DNA from: Gemmatimonadota bacterium | GTDB lineage: Bacteria > Gemmatimonadota > Gemmatimonadetes > Gemmatimonadales > GWC2-71-9 | Assembly (NCBI GenBank): GCA_016713435.1 | Contig: JADJPD010000010.1 | Location: 186,001 to 250,000 of the forward strand | Length of the DNA: 64,000 nucleotides | Direction: 5' to 3' | Part shown: piece after piece, positions 26,943 through 36,684 of the stretch | How positions within the stretch are numbered: the stretch's first letter is position 1 | Layout: every line of letters begins with the position of its first letter | The notes under the pieces: model-generated | The model's database searches: none | What the model was told of the DNA's origin: nothing | Seen by the model: only the letters and a program-made list of their open reading frames with translations | Made by a program: the position numbers and the translations under genes

Positions 26943-27236
26943 ATGACCCAGACCGACACCGAGCTGCAGCAGGCCCTCCTCCGCCTCAACGCGCGTGCCT
27001 GGGGCATCGCCTTCGGGCTGCTGCTGGGGGGCGGGCTCTTCATCGCCACCGTGGTGCTGGTGATGCGGGGCGGCGAGAACGTGGGCCAGCACCTCGGCCT
27101 GCTCCGGGTCTTCTTCCCCGGCTACTCCATCAGCTACGCCGGCGCCATCATCGGCTTCATCTACGCCTTCGTGGTGGGCTACGCCTTCGGGCGGCTGGTC
27201 GGCTCGGCGTACAACTTCCTCGTCCGTCCCCGCTAA
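26943..27236 (+). CDS. Small two-helix membrane protein (paralogue 2), 97 aa
   Basis: Paralogue of the preceding protein. Helix 1: WGIAFGLLLGGGLFIATVVL; helix 2: AGAIIGFIYAFVVGYAFG; the loop between them keeps GG-x-NV and GYS. It is shorter at both termini than its partner. ATG 26943 lies 8 nt after the partner's stop; an upstream TTG at 26922 is in frame but overlaps the partner. Adjacent paralogous small membrane proteins often form hetero-oligomers; that is inference. Function unknown. Confidence 0.65.
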   Translation: MTQTDTELQQALLRLNARAWGIAFGLLLGGGLFIATVVLVMRGGENVGQHLGLLRVFFPGYSISYAGAIIGFIYAFVVGYAFGRLVGSAYNFLVRPR

Positions 27237-27245
27237 GGCTCCCGC

Positions 27246-29081
27246 GTGAGCGACTCGCCGGTCCCGTCCCGGGCTCCCGACGCGCCGCTCACCGCGGGAG
27301 GCGCGCTCCGCCTCGCCGCCTGGCTCGGCGCCCTCGCCGGCTTCGGCGAGGTGCTGCTGCAGTACGCGGTCCGCTACGGCTGGCACCGGTTCAACTTCAC
27401 CGGGCGCGACCTGCCCTGGCTCACCCCCGCCGCCTACACGCTGCTCTTCCTGCTCCTCGGCCTGCTGCTCCTGGCCGCGGGCGCGGCGCTGCCGCGGCTG
27501 CGCCGCCCGGGGGTGTTCCTCGGCGTGCTCACCGTCCCGGCGGTGGCGAGCCTGGCGTTCATGTACCCGCCGCTCCACAAGGCGGCGGCGCTGCTGCTGG
27601 CGGTGGGCGTCGCGGTGCAGGTGAGCCGCTGGTCGGTGGGGGAGGGGTGGCTGCTGCGCCTGGGGCGGGCCACGTGGGCCGTGCCCCTCCTGCTCATCGT
27701 GGCGTGCTTCGCGGGGGTGCGGGGGAAGGCGGCGTGGGACGAGCGGCGCGCGGTGGAGGCGCTGCCCTTCGCGCCGGTCGGGGCGCCCAACATCCTGGTG
27801 ATCTTCCTGGACACGGTGCGCGAGCAGAGCGTGAACCTGGCGGACTCCGTCCAGGGCCCCACGCCCTTCCTGGCGCGGCTGGCCGGCCGGGGCACCCGCT
27901 TCAGTGAGGCACGCTCCCCCGCGCCCTGGACCCTGCCGAGCCATGCCAGTGCCTTCACCGGCAAGCCGGCCCGCGCGCTCGACGCGGACTGGATGACGCC
28001 GCTCGACCCCACCACCCCGGTGCTGGCCCAGGAGCTGGCGAAGCGGGGCTGGGTGACCGGCGGCTTCGTGGGCAACACCCTCTACTGCAGCCGCGAGACG
28101 GGGCTGGCGCGGGGCTTTACCTACTACCGCGACTACACCGCCGCCCCCGGCGAGTGGGTGCGGAGCGTGTCGCTGCTGCGGGTGCTGCACGGCACCCCGC
28201 TGGTGCGCCGGGTGCTCGGCATCGAGCAGCTGCTGGGCCGCAAGGAGGCGCCGTCGGTGAGCGACGGCTTCCTGGCCTGGCTGGACCGGCGGCCGCGGAA
28301 CCGGCCCTACTTCGCGTTCCTCAACTACTTCGACGCGCACAACCCCTACATCCCGCCGCCGGCGTTCCGCGCGGGCCTCCCGGACGGGCTCCCCTCCATG
28401 GAGCTCGAGACCATGGCCCCGGGCGACCTCCCCGGCGAGGCCGTGCTCGACGACCTGCGCACCCGTTACGAGCGCACCATCCAGGGGCTGGACCACGAGC
28501 TGGGCCGGCTGTTCGACTCGCTCGCGGCGCGGGGCGCGCTCGACTCCACCATCGTGGTGCTCACCTCCGACCACGGCGAGCAGTTCGGCGAGCACCGCCG
28601 GCTGGTGCACGGCAACAGCCTGTACCTGCCGGTGCTGCACGTGCCGCTGATCGTGGTGCAGCCGGGGCGGGTGCCGGCGGGGCGGGTGGTGACGTCGCCG
28701 GTGGCGCTCTACGACCTCCCCGCCACCCTCATGGAGCTGGCAGGCATTCCGCGGGCGCCGTTCCCGGGCAGCTCGCTGGTGCCGCTCTGGGACGGCCGCG
28801 CGCCGGACCGCGCCGAGACCATCCTCGCGTCGGTCAACTACTCGCCCCTCCTCCGCAAGGTGAACCCCGTGAGCCGGGGCGACATCACCGCGGTGGAGCA
28901 GGACGGCCACCGCCTGATCCGCCAGCGCGAGGACGAGGAGCTCTACGCCACCCGCGAGGACCCGGGGGAGCTCACCAACCTGGCGCCGGCCAACCCCGGC
29001 GGCCGCCTGACCCGGATGCGCACGGCGCTCGACTCGGCGCTGGCCCGCTGGACCAAGCCGGTCCGGGGAGCCCGGCCGTGA
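27246..29081 (+). CDS. Membrane-anchored alkaline-phosphatase-superfamily transferase (sulfatase fold, Thr nucleophile)
   Basis: 611-aa protein: about five N-terminal hydrophobic segments (residues 20-165), then a periplasmic sulfatase-like domain. Metal/nucleophile landmarks: NILVIFLDTV (D189), APWTLPSHASAFTG (T229 where arylsulfatases carry the formylglycine Cys/Ser of CxPSR), LVVL-type strand then TSDHGEQFGEHRRLVHG (D442, H443). Thr as nucleophile and the N-terminal membrane domain are features of phosphoethanolamine / phosphoglycerol transferases (EptA, LtaS), so I favour a phosphotransferase that decorates the glycan or lipid over a true sulfatase. GTG 27246 follows the small membrane gene by 9 nt; its stop overlaps the next gene (GTGA). 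Confidence 0.75.
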   Translation: MSDSPVPSRAPDAPLTAGGALRLAAWLGALAGFGEVLLQYAVRYGWHRFNFTGRDLPWLTPAAYTLLFLLLGLLLLAAGAALPRLRRPGVFLGVLTVPAVASLAFMYPPLHKAAALLLAVGVAVQVSRWSVGEGWLLRLGRATWAVPLLLIVACFAGVRGKAAWDERRAVEALPFAPVGAPNILVIFLDTVREQSVNLADSVQGPTPFLARLAGRGTRFSEARSPAPWTLPSHASAFTGKPARALDADWMTPLDPTTPVLAQELAKRGWVTGGFVGNTLYCSRETGLARGFTYYRDYTAAPGEWVRSVSLLRVLHGTPLVRRVLGIEQLLGRKEAPSVSDGFLAWLDRRPRNRPYFAFLNYFDAHNPYIPPPAFRAGLPDGLPSMELETMAPGDLPGEAVLDDLRTRYERTIQGLDHELGRLFDSLAARGALDSTIVVLTSDHGEQFGEHRRLVHGNSLYLPVLHVPLIVVQPGRVPAGRVVTSPVALYDLPATLMELAGIPRAPFPGSSLVPLWDGRAPDRAETILASVNYSPLLRKVNPVSRGDITAVEQDGHRLIRQREDEELYATREDPGELTNLAPANPGGRLTRMRTALDSALARWTKPVRGARP

Positions 29082-29959
29082 CCACCACCCTCCGCGACTG
29101 GCTGCTGTTGCTGCGCCCGCAGCAGTGGGTGAAGAACGGCTTCGTGCTGGCGCCGCTGCTCTTCTCGGGGCGGATGCTGCAGGTGGACGCGATCCGCCTG
29201 GCGCTCGAGGCGTGCGCGAGCTTCTGCCTGGTGGCCAGCGCGGTGTACGTCTTCAACGACGTCATCGACCGCGAGCGCGACCGCGCGCACCCGGTGAAGC
29301 GGCTGCGCCCGGTGGCCAGCGGGCGCATCAGCGCCGGCGCGGCGCTGCCGGTGGCGCTGGCCCTCGGCGTGGTGGGGCTCGGCCTCGGGTGGCTGGTGCA
29401 TCCCACGGTGGGCGCCATCCTGGGCAGCTACCTCGGGCTCAACCTGCTCTACACGCTCCGCCTGAAGCAGGTGGTGCTGCTCGACGTGTTCAGCATCGCC
29501 ACCTTCTTCGTGCTGCGGCTCCTGGCCGGCGCCGAGGCGATCCAGGTGGTGCCGTCCATCTGGCTGATCCTGTGCGGCGGGCTGCTGGCGCTCTACCTGG
29601 GCTTCGCCAAGCGGCGGCATGAGCTGATGCTGCTGGGCGGGGCGTCGGCGAGCCATCGGGGGGTGCTGGCGGAGTACAGCCCGCAGTTCCTCGACCAGAT
29701 GAGCACGGTGCTGCTCTCGGTCACGCTGATCTCGTACGTGATGTACACGCTGTCGCCCGAGAAGCTGGCGGAGGTGGGGAGCTATGCGCTCACCTACAGC
29801 ACCGGCTTCGTGCTGTACGGCGTGTTCCGGTACCTGTACCTGGTGCACCAGAAGGAGCAGGGCAGCCCCACGGAGGCGCTGCTGACCGACCGGTCGCTGC
29901 TCACGGCGGTGGTGCTCTGGGCGGGGTACTGTGCCCTCGTGATCTACCGGGCCGTCTAG
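29078..29959 (+). CDS. UbiA-family prenyltransferase, decaprenyl-phosphate phosphoribosyltransferase-like
   Basis: 293-aa polytopic membrane enzyme with about eight helices. The opening LRPQQWVKNGFVLAPLLFSG and the first metal motif NDVIDRERDRAHPVKRLRP (NDxxD) are hallmarks of the subgroup that includes mycobacterial DPPR synthase (Rv3806c), which moves phosphoribose from PRPP to polyprenyl phosphate. A second acidic motif is near KQVVLLDVFSI, and LGFAKRRHEL is typical of the subgroup. If this is correct, the cluster makes a lipid-linked pentose donor for the GT-C enzymes. GTG 29078 overlaps the previous stop. Last gene of the 18271-29959 operon. Other UbiA activities cannot be excluded. Confidence 0.82.
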   Translation: MTTTLRDWLLLLRPQQWVKNGFVLAPLLFSGRMLQVDAIRLALEACASFCLVASAVYVFNDVIDRERDRAHPVKRLRPVASGRISAGAALPVALALGVVGLGLGWLVHPTVGAILGSYLGLNLLYTLRLKQVVLLDVFSIATFFVLRLLAGAEAIQVVPSIWLILCGGLLALYLGFAKRRHELMLLGGASASHRGVLAEYSPQFLDQMSTVLLSVTLISYVMYTLSPEKLAEVGSYALTYSTGFVLYGVFRYLYLVHQKEQGSPTEALLTDRSLLTAVVLWAGYCALVIYRAV

Positions 29960-29972
29960 GGTAGCACCACGG

Positions 29973-29998
29973 CCCCGGACCCCGCCCGGGTCCCGGGG
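29973..29998 (+). terminator. GC hairpin after the UbiA gene
   Basis: Inverted repeat of about 10 bp (CCCCGGACCC against GGGTCCCGGGG, one bulge) 14 nt after the stop at 29959, without a T-run. It lies just before the sigma-54 promoter of the next unit, so it probably ends the operon. Confidence 0.45.
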
Positions 29999-30036
29999 AC
30001 GAGAATCGCACCCGTCTGGAGGCGTCTCCGGGGGGG

Positions 30037-30052
30037 TGGAACGCCTCTTGCC
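30037..30052 (+). promoter_or_regulatory. Sigma-54 promoter of the 30146 gene
   Basis: TGGAACGCCTCTTGCC: exact GG-N10-GC spacing, intact TTGC, one deviation in the -24 block. Predicted start near 30062, leader about 85 nt including a hairpin. Confidence 0.6.
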
Positions 30053-30093
30053 AAGGCAATATGCCGTAAACCGATCCCCGATTGGCCGTCGTG

Positions 30094-30118
30094 GGGGTGG
30101 CGGGCCGTCCGCCACCCC
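30094..30118 (+). promoter_or_regulatory. 5'-leader hairpin
   Basis: Perfect 10-bp stem GGGGTGGCGG / CCGCCACCCC with a 5-nt loop (30104-30108), within the transcribed leader and 27 nt before ATG 30146. It may control translation or mRNA stability of the small protein. Confidence 0.45.
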
Positions 30119-30145
30119 GAGTCCTGTATCCGTGCCGGAGTGACC

Positions 30146-30316
30146 ATGCTGAACTTCCAGCTCTTTGCGCTTTACGTGGGTCCCGACCAGCTGCTCCCGA
30201 TCACCTCGATCCTCGGGGCCATCGGCGGGGCGATCATGATCTTCTGGCGGCAGGTGGTCGGCTTCTTCCGGCGCGTGACGGGCGGGGCCAAGACGGGCGA
30301 GGCCAAGAAGGACTGA
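30146..30316 (+). CDS. Small membrane protein, 56 aa
   Basis: Short gene encoding one transmembrane helix: MLNFQLFALYVGPDQLLP, then SILGAIGGAIMIFWRQVVGF and a strongly basic C-terminal tail (RRVTGGAKTGEAKKD), so N-out/C-in or membrane-tethered topology with a cytosolic positive end. GGAG (30137-30140) sits five bases before ATG 30146. It has its own sigma-54-type promoter and leader hairpin and precedes the GT2 gene by 20 nt. Not recognised as a known family. A regulator or subunit of the neighbouring glycosyltransferase is a guess from position. Confidence 0.65.
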   Translation: MLNFQLFALYVGPDQLLPITSILGAIGGAIMIFWRQVVGFFRRVTGGAKTGEAKKD

Positions 30317-30336
30317 CGGACCGGGGGCACGGGCGG

Positions 30337-31237
30337 ATGCCTGCCTCGGTGGTGGTGGCGTCTTGCCGGGACCCGAAGCTCCTCGAGCGGCTGCTCGCGG
30401 CGCTCGCGCCCCTGGCGGAGCGCCACGGGGTGGAGCGGGTGGTGGCGCGGGCCGGGACGGCGGCGGAGGTGGCCGCGCTCGAGGCGCGGCATCCCGGGGT
30501 CCGGTTTGTCCGGGCGGCGCCCGGCACCGGCGTCCCCGCGCTCCGCGGCCTCGGCATGCAGGCCGCCACGGGGACCCGGTGGCGGTCACCGAGGACCACC
30601 TGGTCCCCGCGCCTGACTGGCTGGACCGGCTGGTGCCCGCCCTCGGGCCGGGGATCGGGGCGGCCGGCGGCGGCATGGCGAACGGCGAGGGCCTCGGGCT
30701 CCTCGCATGGGCGGCCTACTACTCGGATTACGGCTTCTACAGCAAGGCGCGGCGGGACCCGCCGGGGACCATTCCCCTGCTCACCGCCGCCAACATCGTC
30801 TATCCCCGGCGGGTGGTGGCCGACGTGGCCGCCTGGTCGGTCGCCGGGGAGTGGGAAAACGTCCTGCACGACCGGCTCCGCGCCCAGGGGAGCGGCTGGC
30901 CTTCGTGCCGGAGGCGGTGGTGTACCACGTGCAGCGGTACGGGTTCGCGGAGTTCTGCCGGGACCGCTACGAGCACGGGCTCGAGTACGCCCGGAGCCGC
31001 CTGGCGGAGCACCCGGAGTCCAACCGCTGGCTGCTGCTGCTGGCGGCTCCCCTGCTGGCGGTGCTCCTGTTCCTGCGGATTGCCCGGGCCAGTTGGCGGG
31101 AGCGGCCGGCCATCTTCCTGGCCGCCAGCCCGCTCACCCTGCTGCTGCTGGGCTGGTGGGCCATCGGCGAGGCGGTGGGGTACTGGCGGGGGCCGGCCCG
31201 GGCGCTGGAGGCGGGGATGGGGGCGCGGGCGGCCTGA
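30337..31237 (+). CDS. Glycosyltransferase family 2, two frameshifts
   Basis: GT-A enzyme of about 300 residues related to the one at 18683. N-terminal part (30337 to ~30572): PASVVVASCRDPKLLERLL and VRFVRAAPGTGVPALRGLG. The frame then shifts and reads DPVAVTEDHLVPAPDWLDRL (metal site), GTIPLLTAANIVYPRR and AGEWENVLHDRL (catalytic acid region). A second shift near 30890 leads to LAFVPEAVVYHVQRYGFAEF, two C-terminal membrane helices and the end WAIGEAVGYWRGPARALEAG, matching the sister enzyme's C-terminus. ATG 30337 follows the small-protein stop by 20 nt. The joined protein is complete, so the breaks look like sequence errors. Confidence 0.75.
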
Positions 31238-31331
31238 TTCCCGGGCATTTCTGGGTTGCCGGCGCCACAGGTCATGCCGGACCGTGGCGCCCGCGCCACA
31301 GCTGGACGGGGCAATCGCTACTATGGTTGGT

Positions 31332-31347
31332 GGGTATGGGGTTTGCT
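31332..31347 (+). promoter_or_regulatory. Weak sigma-54 promoter candidate for the radical SAM gene
   Basis: GGGTATGGGGTTTGCT: exact GG-N10-GC spacing and perfect TTTGCT, but a weak -24 block. Three GCGCCAC half-sites (direct at 31262-31270 and 31293-31301, inverted at 31284-31290) lie 30-70 nt upstream and could bind an activator. Confidence 0.4.
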
Positions 31348-31408
31348 CGGTAAGGGGCGGCCATTCGGGCCGGAACCGGACTTTCGCTGAACGCCTGCAG
31401 GAGCGGGA

Positions 31409-32578
31409 ATGAACATCATCAGTCGCGTCGCCCGACACGCCCGGCTCACGAGCTACTCGTACCGGGACATGGACAGTCCGCCCTTCCTGGTGCTGTTCAT
31501 CAACAGCATCTGCAACATGAAGTGCGAGCACTGCTTCTACTGGACGAGCCTGAACAAGAAGGACGACCTGAGCAAGGAGGAGATCTTCGCGCTCTCCGAC
31601 TCGCTCGGCATGATCGAGAACCTCAACCTCTCCGGCGGCGAGCCCTTCCTGCGGAAGGAATTCGGCGAGATCTGCCGCAAGTTCATCCAGACCAACGGCG
31701 TGAAGCAGATCTACGTGCCCACCAACGGCTACTTCACGGAGCGCTGCATCGCGGCGATCCGGGAGGTGCTCAAGGAGCCGGGGCTGGACCTGTTCGTGGC
31801 GGAGATCTCGCTCGACGGCATGCCCGAGTTCCACGACAAGTTCCGCGTGGCGCGGCACGCCTTCAAGAAGGCCATGGAGACGTACGATGCGCTGGTGAAG
31901 CTGCAGGAGGAGGACCCGCGGGTGCGGATCCACTCCATCTCCACCGCCACCGACGTGAACATGGAGGAGATCAAGAAGCTCACGACGTACCTGTACGAGC
32001 GCTGCCCCAAGATGGACCACCACAACCTGGCCATCATCCGGGGCGACCGGAAGAACCCGACGCTCAAGGGTCCGAGCCTCAAGCAGTACGAGGATCTCTA
32101 CGAGTACATCCGCCGCCTCTGGGCCCCGCGCGAGCAGGGCCGCACGGGCTCGGCGGTGGAGCCGATGCTGCAGTGGGCCAAGACGGAGTCGGTGAAGCAG
32201 GAGCGGCAGGTGGTGCCGTGCAAGGCGGGGAAGATCTCGGGCGTGGTGTACGCCAACGGCGACGTGGGCGTGTGCGAGATCCACAAGCCGATCGGCAACC
32301 TGCGGCAGAAGACCTTCCCGGAGATCTGGCACTCGCCGGAGGCGAAGAAGCTGCGGCAGCAGATCGCCAACAAGGAGTGCTGGTGCACCACCGAGGTGTT
32401 CATGTGGTCGAGCATCGTGTACCAGCCGCTGCCGCTGCTCGAGGCCACGCTCAAGGGGAAGGTGTGGAGCAAGCCGCTCCCGCTGCATCCCTCGGAGCGG
32501 GTGCCGGTCTCCCTGGCCGACGGCCCGACCCCGGGCGAGGCGAGCGCGGAGGAACCCGCGGAGTCCACGGCGGGCTGA
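31409..32578 (+). CDS. Radical SAM / SPASM-like protein
   Basis: 389-aa iron-sulfur enzyme. The 4Fe-4S site that cleaves SAM is CNMKCEHC (C35, C39, C42), followed by LNLSGGEPFLRKEF (SAM-binding GGE) and IYVPTNGYF. The C-terminal region has CKAGKISGVVYANGDVGVCE and KECWC, a SPASM-like auxiliary cluster arrangement, and ends in an acidic Pro/Ala tail. AGGAG precedes ATG 31409. It stands between GT2 genes and the PAPS module. Relatives in glycan loci (for example epimerases, dehydratases or methylthiolases) act on sugars, but peptides are also substrates of SPASM proteins, so the reaction is open. A perfect terminator hairpin follows. Confidence 0.85.
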   Translation: MNIISRVARHARLTSYSYRDMDSPPFLVLFINSICNMKCEHCFYWTSLNKKDDLSKEEIFALSDSLGMIENLNLSGGEPFLRKEFGEICRKFIQTNGVKQIYVPTNGYFTERCIAAIREVLKEPGLDLFVAEISLDGMPEFHDKFRVARHAFKKAMETYDALVKLQEEDPRVRIHSISTATDVNMEEIKKLTTYLYERCPKMDHHNLAIIRGDRKNPTLKGPSLKQYEDLYEYIRRLWAPREQGRTGSAVEPMLQWAKTESVKQERQVVPCKAGKISGVVYANGDVGVCEIHKPIGNLRQKTFPEIWHSPEAKKLRQQIANKECWCTTEVFMWSSIVYQPLPLLEATLKGKVWSKPLPLHPSERVPVSLADGPTPGEASAEEPAESTAG

Positions 32579-32600
32579 GGCCCGCCGCCGGCAGACCCTC

Positions 32601-32631
32601 CCGGCCCGGGCTTCCCGGGCCGGTTCTGTTT
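32601..32631 (+). terminator. Rho-independent terminator
   Basis: Perfect 10-bp stem CCGGCCCGGG / CCCGGGCCGG with a three-base loop (32611-32613), followed by TTCTGTTT, 22 nt after the radical SAM stop. Confidence 0.8.
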
Positions 32632-32665
32632 CCCCGGGCGGTGGCGCGGTACCCCGGCCCGGGCG

Positions 32666-32681
32666 GGGCATGTAGATTGCC
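32666..32681 (+). promoter_or_regulatory. Sigma-54 promoter of the PAPS operon
   Basis: GGGCATGTAGATTGCC: exact GG-N10-GC spacing, GGCA and TTGC intact. Predicted start near 32691, giving a leader of about 93 nt that contains the hairpin at 32737-32761. Confidence 0.6.
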
Positions 32682-32736
32682 CCTCGGCAGGCGTGGTGCG
32701 GGTGCAAGGCCTTGTGCCCATGCCACTTACGATCCA

Positions 32737-32761
32737 GCCCCCCGGGCCACGCCCGGGGGGC
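32737..32761 (+). promoter_or_regulatory. 5'-leader hairpin before cysN
   Basis: Perfect 11-bp stem GCCCCCCGGGC / GCCCGGGGGGC with a CAC loop, ending 22 nt before GTG 32784 and upstream of the GGGAG ribosome site. There is no T-run, so a translational control or stability element is more likely than a terminator. Confidence 0.45.
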
Positions 32762-32783
32762 CACCCTTGCGAGTGGGAGCACC

Positions 32784-34624
<1,841 letters not shown>

Positions 34625-34631
<7 letters not shown>

Positions 34632-35380
34632 ACTCGCACTCGGCGGCGCAGGGCCGCCGGCCCGCCACGCCCCCGGCCGCCACGCTCCGGCTGAGCGTGG
34701 TGGTGCCGGTGTACAACGAGGCGGCCACCCTCGAGGACATCCTGCGGCGGCTGCGGCTGGTGCCGCTCGCCCTCGAGGTCATCGCCGTGGACGACTGCTC
34801 CCGCGACGAGAGCCCCGCCATCCTGGCGCGGCTCCTGGCCGAGGGGGTGGTGGACCGGGTGCTGCGGCACGAGGTGAACCGGGGGAAGGGCGCGGCGCTC
34901 CGTACCGGCTTTGCCGCCGCCACCGGCGACGTGATCGTGCCGCAGGACGCCGACCTCGAGTACGACCCCTACGACTTCGTGGCCATGCTCGACGTGCTGG
35001 CGCGGGACGAGGCCGACGCGGTGTACGGCTCGCGCTTCCTCAAGGGCCGGTTCCATGGGCGCTACCTGGGCCACCTGATCGGCAACCGGGTGCTGACCTG
35101 GTGGAGCAACCGCTGGACGGGCCTCGGCCTCACCGACATGGAAACCTGCTACAAGATGGTGAGGGCGCCGCTGCTCACGTCGCTGGTGCTCACCACCGAC
35201 CGCTTCGGCATCGAGCCGGAGATCACCGCGCGGCTGGCCCAGGCCGGGGCGCGGGTGGTGGAGGTGCCGGTGAGCTACGCGGGGCGGAGCTTCGAGGCGG
35301 GGAAGAAGATCACCTGGAAGGACGGGCTCGCCGGACTGCTGCACGTGGTGCACTTCAGCCTGGTGCGGCCCACGCGATGA
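34625..35380 (+). CDS. Glycosyltransferase family 2 (dolichyl-phosphate-mannose-synthase-like)
   Basis: 251-aa soluble GT-A enzyme. Motifs: LRLSVVVPVYNEAATLEDIL, ALEVIAVDDCSRDESPAIL, VNRGKGAALRTGFAAATGDV and the metal motif QDADLEYDP, then YGSRFLKG and DMETCYKMVRAPLL. It resembles DPM1-type enzymes that make polyprenyl-phosphate-linked hexose, the donor for GT-C enzymes such as those at 16234 and 59208. ATG 34625 (or GTG 34628) overlaps the cysN stop. Its place between two sulfate-activation genes is unusual and ties that module to the glycan locus. There is no C-terminal membrane segment. Confidence 0.85.
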
Positions 35381-36684
35381 GCCGGGTGACCATCTCCCCC
35401 GACGCACTGGTGCGCCTGACGCAGATCGCCGGTGAGGCGGGCTGCGCCATCCTGGGCCACTACGGCAAGGGCGGCCCCGTCGAGACCAAGGGCGACAACA
35501 GCCCCGTGACCCTGGCCGACAAGGCGGCGCACGCCAAGATCTCGGCCGCGCTCGCGGCGTGGGATCCGACGATCCCGGTGATCTCCGAGGAAGGGGAGAT
35601 CCCCGGCCCCGAGGGGCGCGCGGGGTGGCGCCGGTTCTGGCTGGTGGACCCGCTCGACGGGACCAAGGAGTTCATCCAGCAGAACGGCGAGTTCACGGTG
35701 AACATCGCCCTGATCGAGGACGGGGTGCCGGTGCTCGGCGTGATCTACGCCCCGGCGCTGGACCTGCTCTACTACGCGGGGCAGGGCCTCGGCAGCTGGA
35801 AGCGCGAGAAGGGCGGGGCGCCGGTGCGGATCTTCTCCCGGCCGCCGCTGCCGCAGCATGCGCTCCGGGTGGCGGAGAGCCGGTCGCACCCGTCGAAGGA
35901 ACTCGAGGAGTACCTCGCGACCATCCTCGTGGCGGAGCGGGTGCCGGCGGGGAGCTCGCTCAAGTTCTGCTGGGTGGCGGAGGGGAAGGCGGACATCTAC
36001 CCGCGGCTCGGCCCCACCATGGAGTGGGACGTGGCCGCCGGCGACTGCATCTTCCGGAACTCGGGTGAGAAGAAGCCGCGCGCTTCCTCGCTGGTGTACA
36101 ACCAGCCGGCGCTCAAGAACCCCGGCTTCGTCATCGGCCTCGACGACAGCGCGCTCGAGACGGGGAGCGGCGAGGGGCGGGTGGTGTGGTTCACCGGGCT
36201 CTCGGGCTCGGGGAAGAGCACCATCGCGCGGCAGGTGGTGGCAGCGCTCGAGGCGCGGGGCGAGGCGGTGGAGTACCTCGACGGCGATGCCATCCGCGAC
36301 ATCTTCCCCGCCACCGGCTTCACGCGGCCGGAGCGGGACGCGCACATCCGCCGGGTGGGTTGGGTGGCGAGCCGGCTGGAGCGGCACGGGGTGACGGTGA
36401 TCGCGTCGCTGGTGTCGCCGTACGAGGAGTCGCGCCGGTTCGTGCGCGGGCTCTGCCGGCACTACCACGAGGTGTACGTGAGCACCTCGTTCGACGAGTG
36501 CGCCCGGCGCGACGTGAAGGGGCTGTACGCGAAGGCGCTCAAGGGCGAGATCAAGCACTTCACGGGCCTCGACGACCCGTACGAGCCGCCGGCCACGCCG
36601 GAGCTCACCATCGACACGACCAACCTCCCGGTGGACGCGGCCGTCCAGCGGGTGCTGGCGTACCTGGACGGAGGCAGGGCATGA
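35377..36684 (+). CDS. CysQ-CysC fusion: 3'(2'),5'-bisphosphate nucleotidase + adenylylsulfate kinase
   Basis: Bifunctional 435-aa protein. Residues 1-255 are an inositol-monophosphatase-fold CysQ (PAP -> AMP + Pi) with the metal motifs ISEEGE (E71, E72) and DPLDGTKEF (D91, D94) and the C-terminal EWDVAAGDCIF. Residues 265-435 are an APS kinase (APS + ATP -> PAPS) with an intact P-loop GLSGSGKST (274-282), YLDGDAIRDIF, FTRPERDAHIRRV and DDPYEPP. The linker is only about 10 residues (DDSALETGSGEG), with no stop or internal ribosome site, so a true single polypeptide is read. ATG 35377 overlaps the GT2 stop (ATGA). It makes PAPS and removes the inhibitory PAP by-product of sulfotransferases. 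Confidence 0.88.
   Translation: MSRVTISPDALVRLTQIAGEAGCAILGHYGKGGPVETKGDNSPVTLADKAAHAKISAALAAWDPTIPVISEEGEIPGPEGRAGWRRFWLVDPLDGTKEFIQQNGEFTVNIALIEDGVPVLGVIYAPALDLLYYAGQGLGSWKREKGGAPVRIFSRPPLPQHALRVAESRSHPSKELEEYLATILVAERVPAGSSLKFCWVAEGKADIYPRLGPTMEWDVAAGDCIFRNSGEKKPRASSLVYNQPALKNPGFVIGLDDSALETGSGEGRVVWFTGLSGSGKSTIARQVVAALEARGEAVEYLDGDAIRDIFPATGFTRPERDAHIRRVGWVASRLERHGVTVIASLVSPYEESRRFVRGLCRHYHEVYVSTSFDECARRDVKGLYAKALKGEIKHFTGLDDPYEPPATPELTIDTTNLPVDAAVQRVLAYLDGGRA

Noticed and set aside
27246..29081. Calling the gene a classical arylsulfatase
   Set aside because: The formylglycine Cys/Ser is a Thr and there is a large membrane domain; a phosphotransferase-type activity fits better.
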